Assembly (NCBI GenBank): GCA_905221605.1
Contig: CAJNDS010002136.1
Coordinates: 263,501 to 327,500 of the forward strand
Source of the DNA: Symbiodinium natans
Taxonomy: Eukaryota; Sar; Dinophyceae; Suessiales; Symbiodiniaceae
DNA length: 64,000 nt
Direction of reading: 5' to 3'
Both the position numbers and the translations under genes were made by a program. This document shows positions 9,999 through 20,873 of the stretch, piece after piece. The number at the start of each line of letters is the position of its first letter. Position 1 is the first letter of the stretch. A model generated the notes under the pieces. The model did no database searches and was not told the origin of the DNA. It worked only from the letters and a program-made list of their open reading frames with translations.

Positions 9999-10498
9999 GG
10001 GGAGAGTACTGCAGCATATCGGGTTCCGAACTTGTGCTATATTGCTCTTGGGTTGATTGCGTTTCAGGGGCCTCCCTGCATTACCCCGGGTACCCAGAGA
10101 CTTCATGAGAAGCACTGCTTCTACAACAGAACGCTTTATGGCCTCCAGGCCATGCAACCGGGACCCTCAACACCCCAAACCACCCGCAGCGCCCCAATGT
10201 CAGGGAAAATCTCCCAAAAAAGCGCAGTGAAAGGTTTCCCGCACAACAGCCGCCATTCTCATGCCGAGCAGCATCGCTGGGGTTTGAGCCTTTCGCAGTC
10301 CCATGGGGTGGACAGGTCAGGAGGAGGCGTACGCAAGAGAAGCAAAGGTAATCACGAAGGATCCATGTACCTACAAAGTATATCCTGAGCCCTTACCCCT
10401 TTGAGGCCCAAGTATATACTAAATAGGTACATGGACCCTTAGGGAATCGATTCGAGTAGATGGAGTGTTGAAGAGCAATGTTGAGGAGTTGGTACTCT

Positions 10499-10609
10499 GA
10501 TATGGGGGTTTACGAACATTAAGGGACCCCAATATAGTCCCCCAAATAATAGGAATCCCTTATCAAAACGACCCCCAGTGACTGAGGTTCCCCTAATTTC
10601 GGAAACCCC
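10499..10609. mobile_element. MITE family A, complete palindrome
   Basis: Left arm TATGGGGGTTTACGAACAT, right arm CCCCTAATTTCGGAAACCCC, which then blends into CCCTAAA repeats. Confidence 0.8.
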
Positions 10610-10713
10610 CTAAACCCTAAACCCTGAAACCTAAACCCTAAACCCTAAACCCTGAATCCTAAACCCCAAACCCTAAACCCTAAACCCTGAACCCTAAAAC
10701 AGGGTTAGGTTGC

Positions 10714-10743
10714 TCTTGCTCCACCTCCGGCTTGGGATTCGAG
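10714..10743 (-). CDS. Cluster B exon candidate 17
   Basis: Encodes SSNPKPEVEQE. Acceptor TGAAAG|CTCGAA; donor probably GCAACC (GC). Weak. Confidence 0.3.
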
Positions 10744-10811
10744 CTTTCATTTCGGGCAACGGCGCAGGCCTAAGTTGAGGGTTCTTGGTGTTTGGGACCT
10801 GGGTTAGGAAG

Positions 10812-10942
10812 CCTCGTATAAACCTCATAAACCTCATAAACCTCATAAACCTCATAAACCTTATAAACCTTATAAACCTTATAAACCTTATAAGCCTTAT
10901 AAACCTTATAAACCTTATAAACCTTATAAACCTTATAAACCC
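10812..10942 (-). repeat. 9-bp tandem CTTATAAAC / CTCATAAAC
   Basis: About four CTCATAAAC units followed by about nine CTTATAAAC units, running directly into CCCTAAA repeats. It looks like a derived and re-amplified variant. Confidence 0.9.
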
Positions 10943-11038
10943 TAAACCCTAAACCCGAAACCCTACACCCTAAACCCTAAACCCGAAACGCTTTTTCTGA
11001 CCGCCGGCCGGAAGAATCCGAGGAGCCCACATGGCCGA

Positions 11039-11080
11039 ATATGGGAGTTTCCGAACTTAGGGGTGCCCCTAATTCCGGTC
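11039..11080. mobile_element. MITE family A, short
   Basis: ATATGGGAGTTTCCGAACTT with the inverse arm GTGCCCCTAATTCCGG; the middle is lost. Confidence 0.6.
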
Positions 11081-11410
11081 CGTAGCACCCAACATCTGAA
11101 GCCCAACACTCCTTGTCCTCTGATGCTTGACGCCCCCCAAAAACATCAAAAGACGCATGGCCCAATACCTCGCACAGACACAAATACAACACACCAACAC
11201 CGCAAACAGCAGAATACCCGAAACATCCGCCTAAAGATCACCAAAAATGACATTGAAAAAAACCCAAAAGAAAGTAAATACCAAGTCCTAAACATCACCA
11301 AAAAATGACATTAAACAAATGTACACTCAGTCCTAAAGATCGCCAAAGCAGTCCTCAAGATCACCAAAAAATGGCATTATAAAAAAAAACACACACACAC
11401 ACACAGAGGT

Positions 11411-11519
11411 CTACTTAGTTGTCCAGTAACCTGGGGGAACTAAAGGTTAACCTTTGGGATGATAAGGGGATTATATTACCCCAAAAAGGTTAAAGGTTAC
11501 CTACTCTACTACTAAGTCT
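11411..11519. mobile_element. MITE family E
   Basis: CTTAGTTGTCCAGTAACCTG to GTTACCTACTCTACTACTAA. Confidence 0.85.
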
Positions 11520-11585
11520 AAACTCAGTAAGCCCCCCAAGCCCTCCCGGAGCCCAAGCCTGAGTGTAGCAGGCTCCTCCAGCGGC

Positions 11586-11644
11586 CTTGGGACAGCGCTT
11601 GGAGGTAGCCTGGGCTCTCTCGGCTGCGCCGCTGCGCTCTCCCT
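11586..11644 (-). CDS. Cluster B exon candidate 16
   Basis: Encodes GERSGAAERAQATSKRCPK (another frame, Pro-rich, is also open). Acceptor AATAAG|AGGGAG, donor CCCAAG|GCCGCT (GC). TTTAGGG tract on the right. Confidence 0.45.
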
Positions 11645-11666
11645 CTTATTGGCGGGAAGTGAGGTT

Positions 11667-11812
11667 CAGGGTTTAGGGTTTAGGGTTTAGGGTTTAGGGT
11701 TCAGGGTTCAGGGTTCAGGGTTCAGGGTTCAGGGTTCAGGGTTCAGGGTTTAGGGTTTAGGGTTTAGGGTTTAGGGTTTAGGGTTTAGGGTTTAGGGTTT
11801 AGGGTTTGGGGT
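11667..11812 (+). repeat. (TTTAGGG)n with a block of TTCAGGG
   Basis: A block of about eight TTCAGGG units is embedded between TTTAGGG units. Confidence 0.95.
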
Positions 11813-11837
11813 CGCAAATGGCTCTGTGTCTTGTAGG

Positions 11838-11845
11838 TGTTATAC

Positions 11846-11880
<35 letters not shown>

Positions 11881-11922
11881 TATACATATATATATATATA
11901 TACATATCTATATATATATGTA
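11838..11922. repeat. TA/TATAC-rich microsatellite
   Basis: Alternating TATA with CATA interruptions; no promoter function is inferred. Confidence 0.85.
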
Positions 11923-12545
11923 TAGAGGGAGGTTCGTGAAGTCAAGGCTTAGAAGGCGTTGCGGGGGGCTGCAGCTTAAGCTCCGTCGCGTCTGTTCATT
12001 GTTGAGTGGCTTGTCAGGGCCTACCGAATGATTGTGCTGGCGCCTTAAACCCTAAACCCTAAACCCTAAACCCTAAAGGCATCCCAGAAGGACTTAAGTG
12101 CTAAGCAAGGTGTATTTGCATCATTGGCCTCGAGTCGAGGCCTGGCCGCTTGGACTTGGCAGAGATGTCGAGCTCGGGTAGAGGCACTAGACTAGGTGCG
12201 AAACAGCCCTGGCTACCAGGCATGCTGGGCTGTGCCCCAAGCTCTATAGCATTCTTGCAGGGATTCACCCAAGGTTTGGGGAATATACGGTTTTGTCACC
12301 AAAACTGTTGCGGGAGGGGCATCCAACTCATCTATTTCTCCAAGCTGCAGCCTGAACACACGTGTATCTGCACTATCTATACATATATACCGCGCAAGAC
12401 AAGCCTGGGCGCCACCCACAAAGAGATTCATCACCGACGAGTTCGCCTCAGGGATCCCTTAACCCTAAACCCTAAACCCTAAACCCTAAACCTTAAACCC
12501 TAACCCTAAACCCTAAACCCTAAACCCTCAGGGATGGAAGTGAGC

Positions 12546-12582
12546 GCGCAGGAGGCGCAGGGAGGTCCGGGCTTGGTGCTGC
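12546..12582 (-). CDS. Cluster B exon candidate 15
   Basis: Encodes about QHQARTSLRLLR. Acceptor CACGCAG|GCAGCA, donor CTGCGC|GCTCAC (GC). Weak. Confidence 0.3.
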
Positions 12583-12630
12583 CTGCGTGATTGGGTGTTG
12601 AAGTGGGGGTGGCTTCGTGTCAAGCCTGCA

Positions 12631-12747
12631 ATATAGAGGCCTCAATAATTAGAATAAGGGTTTTGAGTCTTGGTTATTAGAGTTTCATTACAAAGGGGCC
12701 ATAAGGGAATATGATTAGTAACTACTCCGACCCCTAGATTGAGTAAT
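12631..12747. mobile_element. MITE family B, full length
   Basis: GAGGCCTCAATAATTAGAAT to ACTACTCCGACCCCTAGATT. Confidence 0.8.
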
Positions 12748-13487
12748 ATCGCAATCGCGGGTCCCCCGAACACTCAGCTGCACAAGGCGTAAGGCTGCAG
12801 ACCGGATAGCCTGTCATAGATGCCAACTGCCAACTCTTCCCTCGCCCGCACTCGAATCTCAGCACCTCATCGTCATATCGGAAACGCCGAATCTGCGGTC
12901 CTGCATGCGGGACTCAAGTACTGGAAACTAAATTCGTCTCTCCAGCGCTGAATCCGCCCTGACCCGAACCCCCTGTAAACGGTGGACGCTGAAACCCTAG
13001 ACTTATTCTGCAAACCCTAAGCCCGACCAATAAGCCACATAACCGCCCTATGTGCCCGAAACCCGAAACCCGAAACCCGAAGCCCGAAGCCCGAAACCCG
13101 AAACCCCAAACCCTAAACCCAAAACCCTGAATCACTGAACCCTGAACACTGAACCCTAAACCCTAAGCCCTGAAGAACCCTAGGTGGGGGGGCTCCTTCA
13201 GGCCAACTTTGCAGCCCGTGGATGCCGCGTGTAGTCTCGAGATTCCTCGGGTGCCGCAGGCCAGGGATCTAGGGGGCCTAAAGGGGGGACCCTGAGAAGG
13301 GACCTTGGGGTTTAGGGTTTAGGGTTTAGGGTTTAGGGTTTAGGGTTTAGGGGTTATGTGTTAAGGTTGCACCCTTGGGTTTTGGGGTCTCTTTGTAAGG
13401 ATCCCTGAGGGAATATAATTGAGGGCCATGTTTTTGAGCATATTTTTGAGTATATTAAGGGGAACCTTTAGTGGTACAAGCTTGTAA

Positions 13488-13635
13488 GGGACCTTAGGGT
13501 TTCTTTGGGGATGATTTAGGGGCTACGTAGGTATGTAGGGACTATAGATTAAGGGTCCTAAGGGACCTTCGGGGTTATTTGGGGATTATTCAGGGCCAAC
13601 TTAGGTATATAGGGACTATCGATCAAGGGCCCCTC
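13488..13635 (+). repeat. Imperfect direct duplication, about 75 bp
   Basis: Two copies of a segment with GGGACCTT-GGGTT-TTTGGGGAT and GTATRTAGGGACTAT. It resembles the arms of MITE family I. Confidence 0.6.
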
Positions 13636-14191
13636 CTTGCACCCATTAAAGGGACCACCCGAACGGCAACCCCTAAGACTCGACCCTCACCCTCGTGGGG
13701 GTTTAGGGTTGAGGGTTTAGGGATCAGGGTTTGGGTTTTAGGGGTTCCTGGTCCCAAAGCTCGCGCTGCTCTAGCTCCTGAAGCAGAAATCCTGAGCTCT
13801 GAGCCCAAAACCGCACGGGCTCCATACATATGTACTGTTCTAGGCAAGGACCTTCAGGGGATAGGATTTAGGGTTTTAGGGTTTAGGGGCCCATATTTGT
13901 TCTCCCGGCTCGTCAGTTTTTTAAGGCGCTTCTCGAGATTCTGGGCTGGTACAGTAAGGGTTTCAGCATTCAGGGTTTCCGGTTTAGGGTTTAGGGTTTC
14001 CATTTACTGTAGGGTGTCTGGGTTTTGAGTTTACGTGGAAATGACTCTTGTGCGAATTGGCTTCAAAGCGTGGAATGTACGATGCCACAGGCAAATGGCA
14101 CTTCCCGCGCCCTACACTCGAAAACGCCGCGAGGCCTTTCGATATCCAGCCTTGACTTATTTGTGGGTTTCCTAACTTAGGTTTACCATTT

Positions 14192-14285
14192 GTAGTTCAT
14201 GGTTGGGATAGTGTAAATTGGCATTCCTTATTGAGTTTAAGTACCCTTAAAATGAGACGAGCTACCCCACTATGACAAGGCATTG
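14192..14285. mobile_element. MITE family J
   Basis: TAGTTCATGGTTGGGATAGT to CCACTATGACAAGGCAT. Confidence 0.75.
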
Positions 14286-14372
14286 GGGGTCCTGTTTTTA
14301 AGTGGATCCGACTATTTACTATTTGGGGGTCTATATTCGGGGGTCCCTTATTATCGTATACCCCTATTTTGT
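14286..14372. mobile_element. MITE family A, partial
   Basis: Contains ACTATTTGGGGGTCTATATT and TATCGTATACCCCTATTTT. Confidence 0.55.
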
Positions 14373-14802
14373 TCACGGCCCTTCGGGTCGAATGTCTGAC
14401 GACTTAGGGTTTAGGGTTTAGGGTTTGGGGCTAGGAGCTCGGGCTTTGTGGCAGAGGCAGGGTCGGTTTGGCAGGGCTTTTGTGGCGCCAAGTCGCAAGG
14501 TCAAGAACGAGTCGTCGCAATGAAAGGCTGCGTTCGTCAACAGCGTCTCCTACTGAGGACACTGCAACTCCGAACACTCTTGCGATAATCTTTGAGTGCA
14601 AAATACCTCTTAGCTTCAAGTCTCTGAGCCACGGGTCTTCCCTCAACCCTGAAGCATCCTACACTTCATGCAGCAGTATACGCCGACTGGGATCCTTCGG
14701 CATTTGTGCCTTATTGTTGCCCGGGGGTCTCAGGTTTCAGGGACGGAAAAGGAACCCTAAACCCTAAACCTCTCTTTCATATATATTTAAATGTTAAGGA
14801 GT

Positions 14803-15335
14803 TACTGGGCAAGGTCATTTTTTTTACTGGGCAAGGTCATTTTTTTACTGGGCAAGGTCGTTTCGGCCAAAAAAACGACCTTGCCCAGTAAAAAAATGAC
14901 CTTGCCCAGTAAAAAAATGACCTTGCCCAGTAAAAATGTTACTGGGCAAGGTCATCTTTTTACTGGGCAGGGTCATCTTTTTACTGGGCAGGGTCATTTT
15001 TTACTGGGCAAGGTCATTTTTTTACTGGGCCAGGTCAGTTTTTTAGTGGGCAAGGTCATTACTGGGCAAGGTCATTTTTTTATTGGGCAAGGTCATTTTT
15101 ACTGGGCAAGGTCATTTTTTTACTGGGCAAGGTCATTTTTTTACTGGGCAAGGTCATTGTTTTACTGGGCAAGGTCATTTTTTTGCTGGGCAAGGTCATT
15201 CTTTTACTGGGCAAGGTCATTTTTTTTACTGGGCAAGGTCGTTTTTTTACTGGGCAAGGTCATTTTTTTATTGGGCAAGGTCATTTTTTGCTGGGCAAGG
15301 TCAATTCTTTACTGGGCAAGGTCGTTCCATAAGTG
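14803..15335. repeat. 21-22-bp tandem TTACTGGGCAAGGTCATTTTT with an inverted segment
   Basis: About 25 units. Units at about 14870-14935 are in the opposite orientation, so the array contains a large internal palindrome. Unrelated to the telomeric unit. The open frames across it are repeat read-through. Confidence 0.95.
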
Positions 15336-15424
15336 AAATATTTTCTTAATGTTGTGGGATTCTTCGGGCGGGTGGGTATTTTTCTGGAGTAATAATTTCT
15401 TGACTAGTGAATGCTTGGACTTGA

Positions 15425-15500
15425 GATGCTGAACCCTAAACCCTAAACCCTAAACCCTAAACCCTAAACCCTAAACCCTAAACCCTAAACCCCCCCCCCC
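15425..15500 (-). repeat. (CCCTAAA)n running into a MITE remnant
   Basis: The tract ends in a C run at 15491-15500 and continues as the right end of a family B element to about 15534. A second CCCTAAA/CCCTCAA tract follows to 15625. Confidence 0.9.
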
Positions 15501-15536
15501 TAGTAACTCTTCCGACCCCTATATTATAAAACCCCC
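15491..15536. mobile_element. MITE family B, right end only
   Basis: TAGTAACTCTTCCGACCCCT directly follows a CCCTAAA tract ending in a C run. Confidence 0.7.
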
Positions 15537-15625
15537 CAAACATTAAACCCTAAACCCTAAACCCTAAACCCTCAACCCTCAACCCTCAACCCTCAACCCT
15601 AAACCCTAAACCCTAAACCCTAAGC

Positions 15626-15736
15626 CTGCTTGGTCGCATCCGGGTAGTAGTGCGCGATGGCAGTGGTGATCTGCAGCGCGCCGGCCAGGGAACCCGGCTC
15701 GTAGTCGAGGCCGAATTCCTTGGAGATGTATAAGAT
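15626..15736 (-). CDS. Cluster B exon candidate 14
   Basis: 37 codons: ILYISKEFGLDYEPGSLAGA near the start and IAHYYPDATKQ at the end. Acceptor CCTGAG|ATCTTA. Donor AAGCAG|GCTTAGGG is GC type and formed by a CTTAGGG variant of the repeat. CCCTAAA left, TTTAGGG right. I do not recognise the family. Confidence 0.75.
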
Positions 15737-16026
15737 CTCAGGTTTAGGGTTTAGGGTTTAGGGTTTAGGGTTTAGGGTTTAGGGTTTAGGGTTTAGGGTT
15801 TAGGGTTTAGCGTGTAGGGTTTAGGAGTTTAGGGTTTAGATGGTATACATATATATATATGTAGAGGGTTTAGGTTTCAGGGTCTAAATATATTTCCTCT
15901 TAAAGCAAAAATACGAGTAAGGCAAAAACACAAAATTTCCCAAGGCCTACGGAGTATAGGGTCTCAGGTTTACGTCTGTCTGCGGTCCATGCCCCGAGGC
16001 TTCTGCGGAACGCCCTACTCCCTGGG

Positions 16027-16195
16027 GGTTGGGGTTTAGGGTTTAGGGTTTAGGGTTAGGGCTTAGGGCTTAGGGCTTAGGGCTTAGGGCTTGGGGCTGA
16101 GGGCTTAGGGCTTAGGGCTTAGGGCTTAGGGTTTAGGGTTTAGGGTTTAGGGTTTAGGGTTTAGGATTCATGATTTAGGGTTCAGGGTTTAGGGT
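16027..16195 (+). repeat. TTTAGGG / CTTAGGG variant tract
   Basis: A homogeneous block of about a dozen CTTAGGG units lies between TTTAGGG ends. Confidence 0.95.
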
Positions 16196-16959
16196 AGCTT
16201 CTGGGGCCTTCGAGTATAGATGTGAGCTCCAACAACTGTAAGATACCTCTCGTCAAAGCTCATCCCGAAAACCCTAAACCCTAGCGCGTACTCCCTAAAC
16301 GCAAAAGCCCGAACTGGTCGCAACAAGACCAGCCCTGTGAAGTAGCACGCAAAAAAGCCTTCTGAACTGAAGCTGGCGGTATTTCGGGCTAAGGATGTGG
16401 TCACTTATGTGCGGTCTGGTCCGTGTTAAGGTTCCTCCTAAAAGGCTGTGGGTCAAAATCCCCCTTTGTCGCGGCGCCCGTCCCTCTGTTACAAGCCTTT
16501 GTCACGGAGCGCTTGTTTCATACCCAGTGTCGTGCGATTTTCTTCCATTTGGTTAAGGAATTAGGAGGCCTTGTCGCGGAGGGGGTTTGTCGGGGAGCCG
16601 ACCCTTGTTGTTCGTGGCCCCGATGCGCCTGTTACAAGCCACACATTTTGACTCACAGATAATACGGCGTAGTTCCCATAACTTATTTATAAACTGCACG
16701 CAGTCTCCTGCAAGCATCCTGAACCTGCGTCACCAAAACTGTGCAGCCACACCTTCGCTCGGTTCCTTCTCCGGCGCAAGGCAGACGGGAAATTTCACGT
16801 GCCGGACCATGGTGCAGGATACATTAGGGTTTGGGCTTAAATAGGGAAGTTTAGAGTTTAGGGTTCAGAGTCTCTGAAGTCGGCATGCTTGCCGTGAGGA
16901 CATCATTGTTCTCTTCGTCTGCTCTCGAAAGCCTGAAGGGCATTCAGCCGCCTTGCTAC

Positions 16960-16988
16960 TATTTGCTTAAGAAACACCCCCCCCCCCC
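16960..16988. mobile_element. MITE family D left arm, truncated by a CCCTAAA tract
   Basis: CTACTATTTGCTTAAGAAAC, a C run, then CCCTAAA repeats in place of the rest of the element. Confidence 0.75.
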
Positions 16989-17059
16989 TAAACCCTAAAC
17001 CCTAAACCCTGAACCCTAAACCCTAAACCCTGTATAGCTTGCGGGCTGGGGTCCAACAC

Positions 17060-17105
17060 CTCCTCCAGGTAGGGCAGCACTTGCTTCTGGAGACCGGCAA
17101 GGAGC
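17060..17105 (-). CDS. Cluster B exon candidate 13
   Basis: Encodes LLAGLQKQVLPYLEE. Acceptor CCGCAG|GCTCCT, donor GAGGAG|GTGTTG. The frame stays open to a second donor, ACAGG|GTTTAGG at 17029, adding VLDPSPQAIQ. CCCTAAA left, TTTAGGG right. Confidence 0.65.
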
Positions 17106-17138
17106 CTGCGGACTTCGGTCGGTCTCCTTTAAGGTAGG

Positions 17139-17257
17139 GTTTAGGGTTTAGGGTTTAGGGTTTAGGGTTTAGGGTTTAGGGTTTAGGGTTTAGGGTTTAG
17201 GGTTTAGGGTTTAGGGTATAGGGTTTAGGGTTTAGGGTCTAGGGTCTAGGGTTTAGG
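17139..17257 (+). repeat. (TTTAGGG)n tract
   Basis: Directly between candidate exons 13 and 12, which are only about 155 bases apart; the whole intron is little more than the tract. Confidence 0.95.
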
Positions 17258-17259
17258 AC

Positions 17260-17337
17260 CAGAGTTGCAAACCCGAAGCTCGGATTGGCCCTGAATGACC
17301 TGAGCCCCACACTGCAGCCCAGCTGTACGAAGGCATA
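17260..17337 (-). CDS. Cluster B exon candidate 12
   Basis: Encodes YAFVQLGCSVGLRSFRANPS then FGFATL. Acceptor GTGCAG|TATGCC, donor ACTCTG|GTCCTA. About 35 bases of its 3' part (17268-17302) recur next to the tract at 32013-32045. Confidence 0.45.
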
Positions 17338-17385
17338 CTGCACAGATCGGTTTAGGGTTTAGGGTTTCGGGTTTAGGGTGGGGAG

Positions 17386-17493
17386 TCTACGATACTGGGG
17401 GTACCTCATTGGGATCCTTATAAGAAGGGAATCCGAATATTCGGGGGTCTATGTTAGGGGCTAGGGGTCCCCAATTTCGTAAACCCCCATATG
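17386..17493. mobile_element. MITE family A
   Basis: Ends GGGGTCCCCAATTTCGTAAA then CCCCCATA; the left arm is degraded where a TTTAGGG tract stops. Confidence 0.7.
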
Positions 17494-17632
17494 GGATCTC
17501 CTGTGAGAATGGGCACGAAGTATACGGCGAAGATATGGCAAGATGTATGCCCTGCCCAACACCGCAGGACTGACACCTAAGCCCTAAACCCTAAACCCTA
17601 AACCCCATAACTCAGTTTATAACGTCCCTGGC

Positions 17633-17676
17633 CTGTCGAGGCGGAACGGCAATTCTGGTGGGTCTGTCGAGCCGTC
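17633..17676 (-). CDS. Cluster B exon candidate 11
   Basis: Encodes DGSTDPPELPFRLD. Acceptor TTTGAG|GACGGC, donor GACAG|GCCAGG (GC). Confidence 0.5.
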
Positions 17677-17705
17677 CTCAAACACAACAGCCATCGGCTA
17701 CTAAT

Positions 17706-17876
17706 AGAAGGGCCTTAACAATTAGAATGGGGTTTAGGTTTCAGGGTTTAGGGTTTCGGGTTTAGGGTTATGAGGGCGTTATAATTAGAATGGGGTTTGG
17801 GGGGGGTCTCTATGACATTTTTATAAAGGGACCATAAGGGAAAACTATTAGTAGTTATTCCGACCCCTATATTACT
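17706..17876. mobile_element. MITE family B split by a telomeric tract
   Basis: The first arm (GGGCCTTAACAATTAGAATG) runs into about 50 bases of TTTAGGG-type repeat, after which a second copy of the arm (GGGCGTTATAATTAGAATGG) begins the complete element ending GTTATTCCGACCCCTATATT. Confidence 0.8.
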
Positions 17877-18083
17877 ATGTCTAGGTTGTGGGAGCACCTA
17901 TGATGCACGAAACCGGGTCGGCTTCGGGTTCTTGGGGAGGTTTCTCATGCTGCTGCTGCGCTGCGCTTCGTCCACCATCCAATGTGAGCTGCAAGCTTTC
18001 AACCCGCAACAACATCCCCTGTGGCGACCATAAGGTCAAATCAACTGTCCAAGGCCTCTATCTTGACACTATGAGACTAAACT

Positions 18084-18205
18084 ATCCCCCCCCCCCCACC
18101 CCCCCCCCACCCCCCCCCCCCCCCCCCCACCCCCCCCCCCCCCCCACCCCCCCCCCACCCCCCCCCCCACCCCCCCCCCCCCACACCAAAAACATACACA
18201 CACGC
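18084..18205. repeat. Poly-C with A interruptions, then CA repeats
   Basis: About 100 bases of almost pure C. The proline- and glycine-rich open frames over it are artefacts of composition. Confidence 0.95.
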
Positions 18206-19012
18206 GGGCACACACACACATACACCTGACCCTAAGTGAGTTCCTCAACCAGCAACAGGAGGTCTCCTCGCGGACAAAGGCCAGGTAGTGGGGGTGGCTG
18301 TACATTTCGGCCGACCTGTTGGCAGGGTTCTGTCGCGCAATGATCGCTCTTGATTGTCATGCTCCCAGAGTTTGCCAGGCACCTGAACCCTAAACTGAGC
18401 AAGCCAACAGACGGGAAAAACATTGCACATCAGGAATGTGTGCGCCTGTTAGCAGCACCACTTTGTCACTTTGCATGGTGGTGGGGCTCTGGAAGACATC
18501 GTTCTTCAGAGACAACACATGCCAATGGCAATGTGATCCGTGATGTGACATGAGAACTTGCTAAAAGAAGCCGGAACTTGATGGTCTATGAGGTTGGGTG
18601 GTGTGGAAAACAGCTACGCAGTGTGCTGCTACAATCGTGCCAAATTTTGACAACCCTCCTCATCGCAGGGTCCCCCCCCCCCTCCCCTGTCCCCCCTTTA
18701 CATGGGGCAGCTCGTTCTCTCATGGCCTTCAATCCTCAAACATCCCATGCGCCCTGCTCCATCTCGGGGTACGTTTAGGGTGGCGAAGAATTATCCCCCA
18801 GCCAGGCTTCGGGCCCCCTGATCGCAATTTGTGGTACCTTGTCGTTGCTTTACACGAACCGTGTCCGTCGGCAGTTTGCACCGAAGCGAGAGCGGAGGGT
18901 TTTGGCTGCTTCGCGAAAGGGCTCCCATGGCTCCGAGGGTCACCTAGACTTCGCAACTTCACCTCGATTTAAAGCCCCCCCCAACATTGAATTCCCAGAG
19001 CCCTGAACCCCC

Positions 19013-19070
19013 CACATGGGGTTTACTAAGGACCCAATAGGGTACCCCTAATTTCGGAAACCCCCCTAAA
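19013..19070. mobile_element. MITE family A, short
   Basis: ACATGGGGTTTACTAAGGAC and GGTACCCCTAATTTCGGAAA; the right arm passes into CCCTAAA repeats. Confidence 0.65.
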
Positions 19071-19122
19071 CCCCCTAAACCCTGAACCCTGAACCCTGAA
19101 CCCTAAACCCTAAACCATGTGC

Positions 19123-19196
19123 CTCGGAAAGACCCAGCCGCAGCCGAAGCCGCGCCAGCCCCAGTCGTCCACGCTGGACATGCGCTCCCGGAATTC
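19123..19196 (-). CDS. Cluster B exon candidate 10
   Basis: Encodes EFRERMSSVDDWGWRGFGCG then WVFP. Acceptor TCCCAG|GAATTC, donor CCGAG|GCACAT (GC). Trp/Gly-rich and very protein-like. CCCTAAA left; a TGTAGGG/TTTAGGG tract right. Confidence 0.7.
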
Positions 19197-19359
19197 CTGG
19201 GAAGGAGAGGGTTCAGGGTTTGTAGGGTGTAGGGTGTAGGGTGTAGGGTTTAGGGTTTAGGGTTTAGGGTTTCGGGTGTGGAAGTTTGGTTTCGGAACTT
19301 GGGCGCTTAAGACCCTAAACCGAAAAACCTGTCAGCCCGACCCCAGGGTTGGGAGGTAC

Positions 19360-19410
19360 AAGGCTCCGTACGCGCGAGCTCCAAGACCTCGGCCACGAGA
19401 CCGTCCACTC
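19360..19410 (-). CDS. Cluster B exon candidate 9 (frame uncertain)
   Basis: Two readings: GVDGLVAEVLELARTEP or, in phase 0, EWTVSWPRSW. Acceptor CGCAAG|GAGTGG, donor CCTT|GTACCT. CCCTAAA left, TTTAGGG right. Confidence 0.55.
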
Positions 19411-19813
19411 CTTGCGGTTTAGGGTTTAGGGTTTAGGGTGTGTTGGCTGGAAGTATGGCTGAATGAGCCCCAATCTTCGGGGCTGCATGCCCTAGCCCAA
19501 ACAAGGGATGAGCTTTAACATACAGTGGGATTCTCTGTAGCCAGAAAGATTAAAGGCTACCTAGCCAGTCCCCAAGGAATCGTTCGCCTCAGGCCCGAAG
19601 AATACCCTTTTCTTCCGATGCCTGCTTCGGCCCTCCTGCAAAATAAGGGTGGAGCATGTCGGCGGCCAATTTTGTCGCACCCCAGCATCCTGGTCCTTGC
19701 CCTTCTGCCTACACATACTCCCAGGCCTACCCCAACCTCCTAAACCCTAAACTCAAAACCCTAGACCCTAAACCCTGAAACCTAAACCCTACTTTCTGGC
19801 ACCCTTTCGAAGC

Positions 19814-19867
19814 CTTGAAGCCGATGTTGCCTCAACAACACATGGCTCACGACCGTGAGCTCTCATC
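19814..19867 (-). CDS. Cluster B exon candidate 8
   Basis: Encodes MRAHGREPCVVEATSAS. Acceptor CTGTAG|GATGAG, donor TCAAG|GCTTCG (GC). The two-base overhang of candidate 7 (AG) plus G fits. Confidence 0.45.
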
Positions 19868-20021
19868 CTACAGCCCAACACCCCTAAACCCTCCATGCGT
19901 CTCAACCCTCAACCCTAAACCCCTAAACCCCTCACCCCCTCAACCCCTGAACCCCCAGACCCCTAAACCCTAAACCCTAAACCCCAAACCCTAAACCCTA
20001 AGCCCTAAACCCTAAACCCTG

Positions 20022-20124
<103 letters not shown>

Positions 20125-20143
20125 AGAACCTCAACCTCAGAGC

Positions 20144-20235
20144 CTCCCAAGAGGAGCTCTCCCCACAGCTGCGGCGAGGCGGCGGCCGGAACGAAGCGCG
20201 GCCACGCCGTGGGCCCGAAGCTGGGAGTCCAGCTC
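20144..20235 (-). CDS. Cluster B exon candidate 7
   Basis: Encodes ELDSQLRAHGVAALRSGRRL then AAAVGRAPLG. Acceptor AAAGAG|GAGCTG, donor GGGAG|GCTCTG (GC). A (CAA)n microsatellite sits on the left where the CCCTAAA tract ends, TTTAGGG on the right. Confidence 0.6.
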
Positions 20236-20762
20236 CTCTTTAGGGTTTTATGGGGTTTATAGGGCTTTTTTTGGGATTTGTAGAATTTATAGGGTTTTTT
20301 TGGGGGGTTTAGGGTTTAGGGTTTAGGGTTTAGGGTTTAGGGTTTAGGGTTTAGGGTTTAGGGTTTAGGGTTTAGGGTTTAGGGTTTACGTCTTAAGCGG
20401 CTTGCTGAGAGGTGTTTAGGCTGCAACGGAGGCCCAAAACCCCTGCAAAGTCTGGGAACTCTTTTGAAGCCCACAAGCCCTATGTACAAGCCCAGCTTCA
20501 GCCCTACGGACTGATGGCACTGAACCAATCTCACCCATAGACCTCTACAAACGATCCCGTACCCTGCACACCTTCTCCTCCCAAAACCCTCCTCCCCGGC
20601 TGCCCTTCTGACTTTGAGGTTTTCAGCAGTTTCGGGGATAAACAGGGATTGAAGCTAAAATTTGCTCGACTGCCGGGTATATAGCACTCACCCGGACATC
20701 AGGCCTCTTGCTTCAGCACCTTTGCTTTGGCACCCAGCCTCCGGTATGCCTGAGGTCCAGGT

Positions 20763-20873
20763 TCAAGGTATTAAGGGGTATAAGGACGGACCCCAAGAAG
20801 GGACCCTTCATCTTATTCCCCTATATAACCCCTATGCATACCTTATATAGTCCCTCCTTTAGTCCCTTGAAGG
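20763..20873. mobile_element. MITE family I
   Basis: TCAAGGTATTAAGGGGTATA to CTCCTTTAGTCCCTTGAAGG. Confidence 0.7.

Larger units (their letters stand above)
13000..14800. other. Intronic stretch without a supported exon
   Basis: Holds telomeric tracts at 13050-13170 and 13308-13352, a direct duplication, and MITEs A and J. A minus-strand frame at 14431-14646 (contains KIIARVFGVAVSSVGDAVDE) might hide an exon but lacks clear splice sites. Confidence 0.4.

Noticed and set aside
10032-10388. 118-codon plus-strand ORF
   Set aside because: No repeats, but no domain, splice or composition evidence; opposite strand to all supported exons.
10985-11038. Minus-strand exon VGSSDSSGRRSEKA
   Set aside because: No AG acceptor within reach; the upstream sequence is a MITE arm.
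14791-15349. 181-codon and 88-codon ORFs
   Set aside because: Translation of the 21-22-bp tandem array.
18069-18305. Glycine/proline ORFs over poly-C
   Set aside because: Composition artefact.
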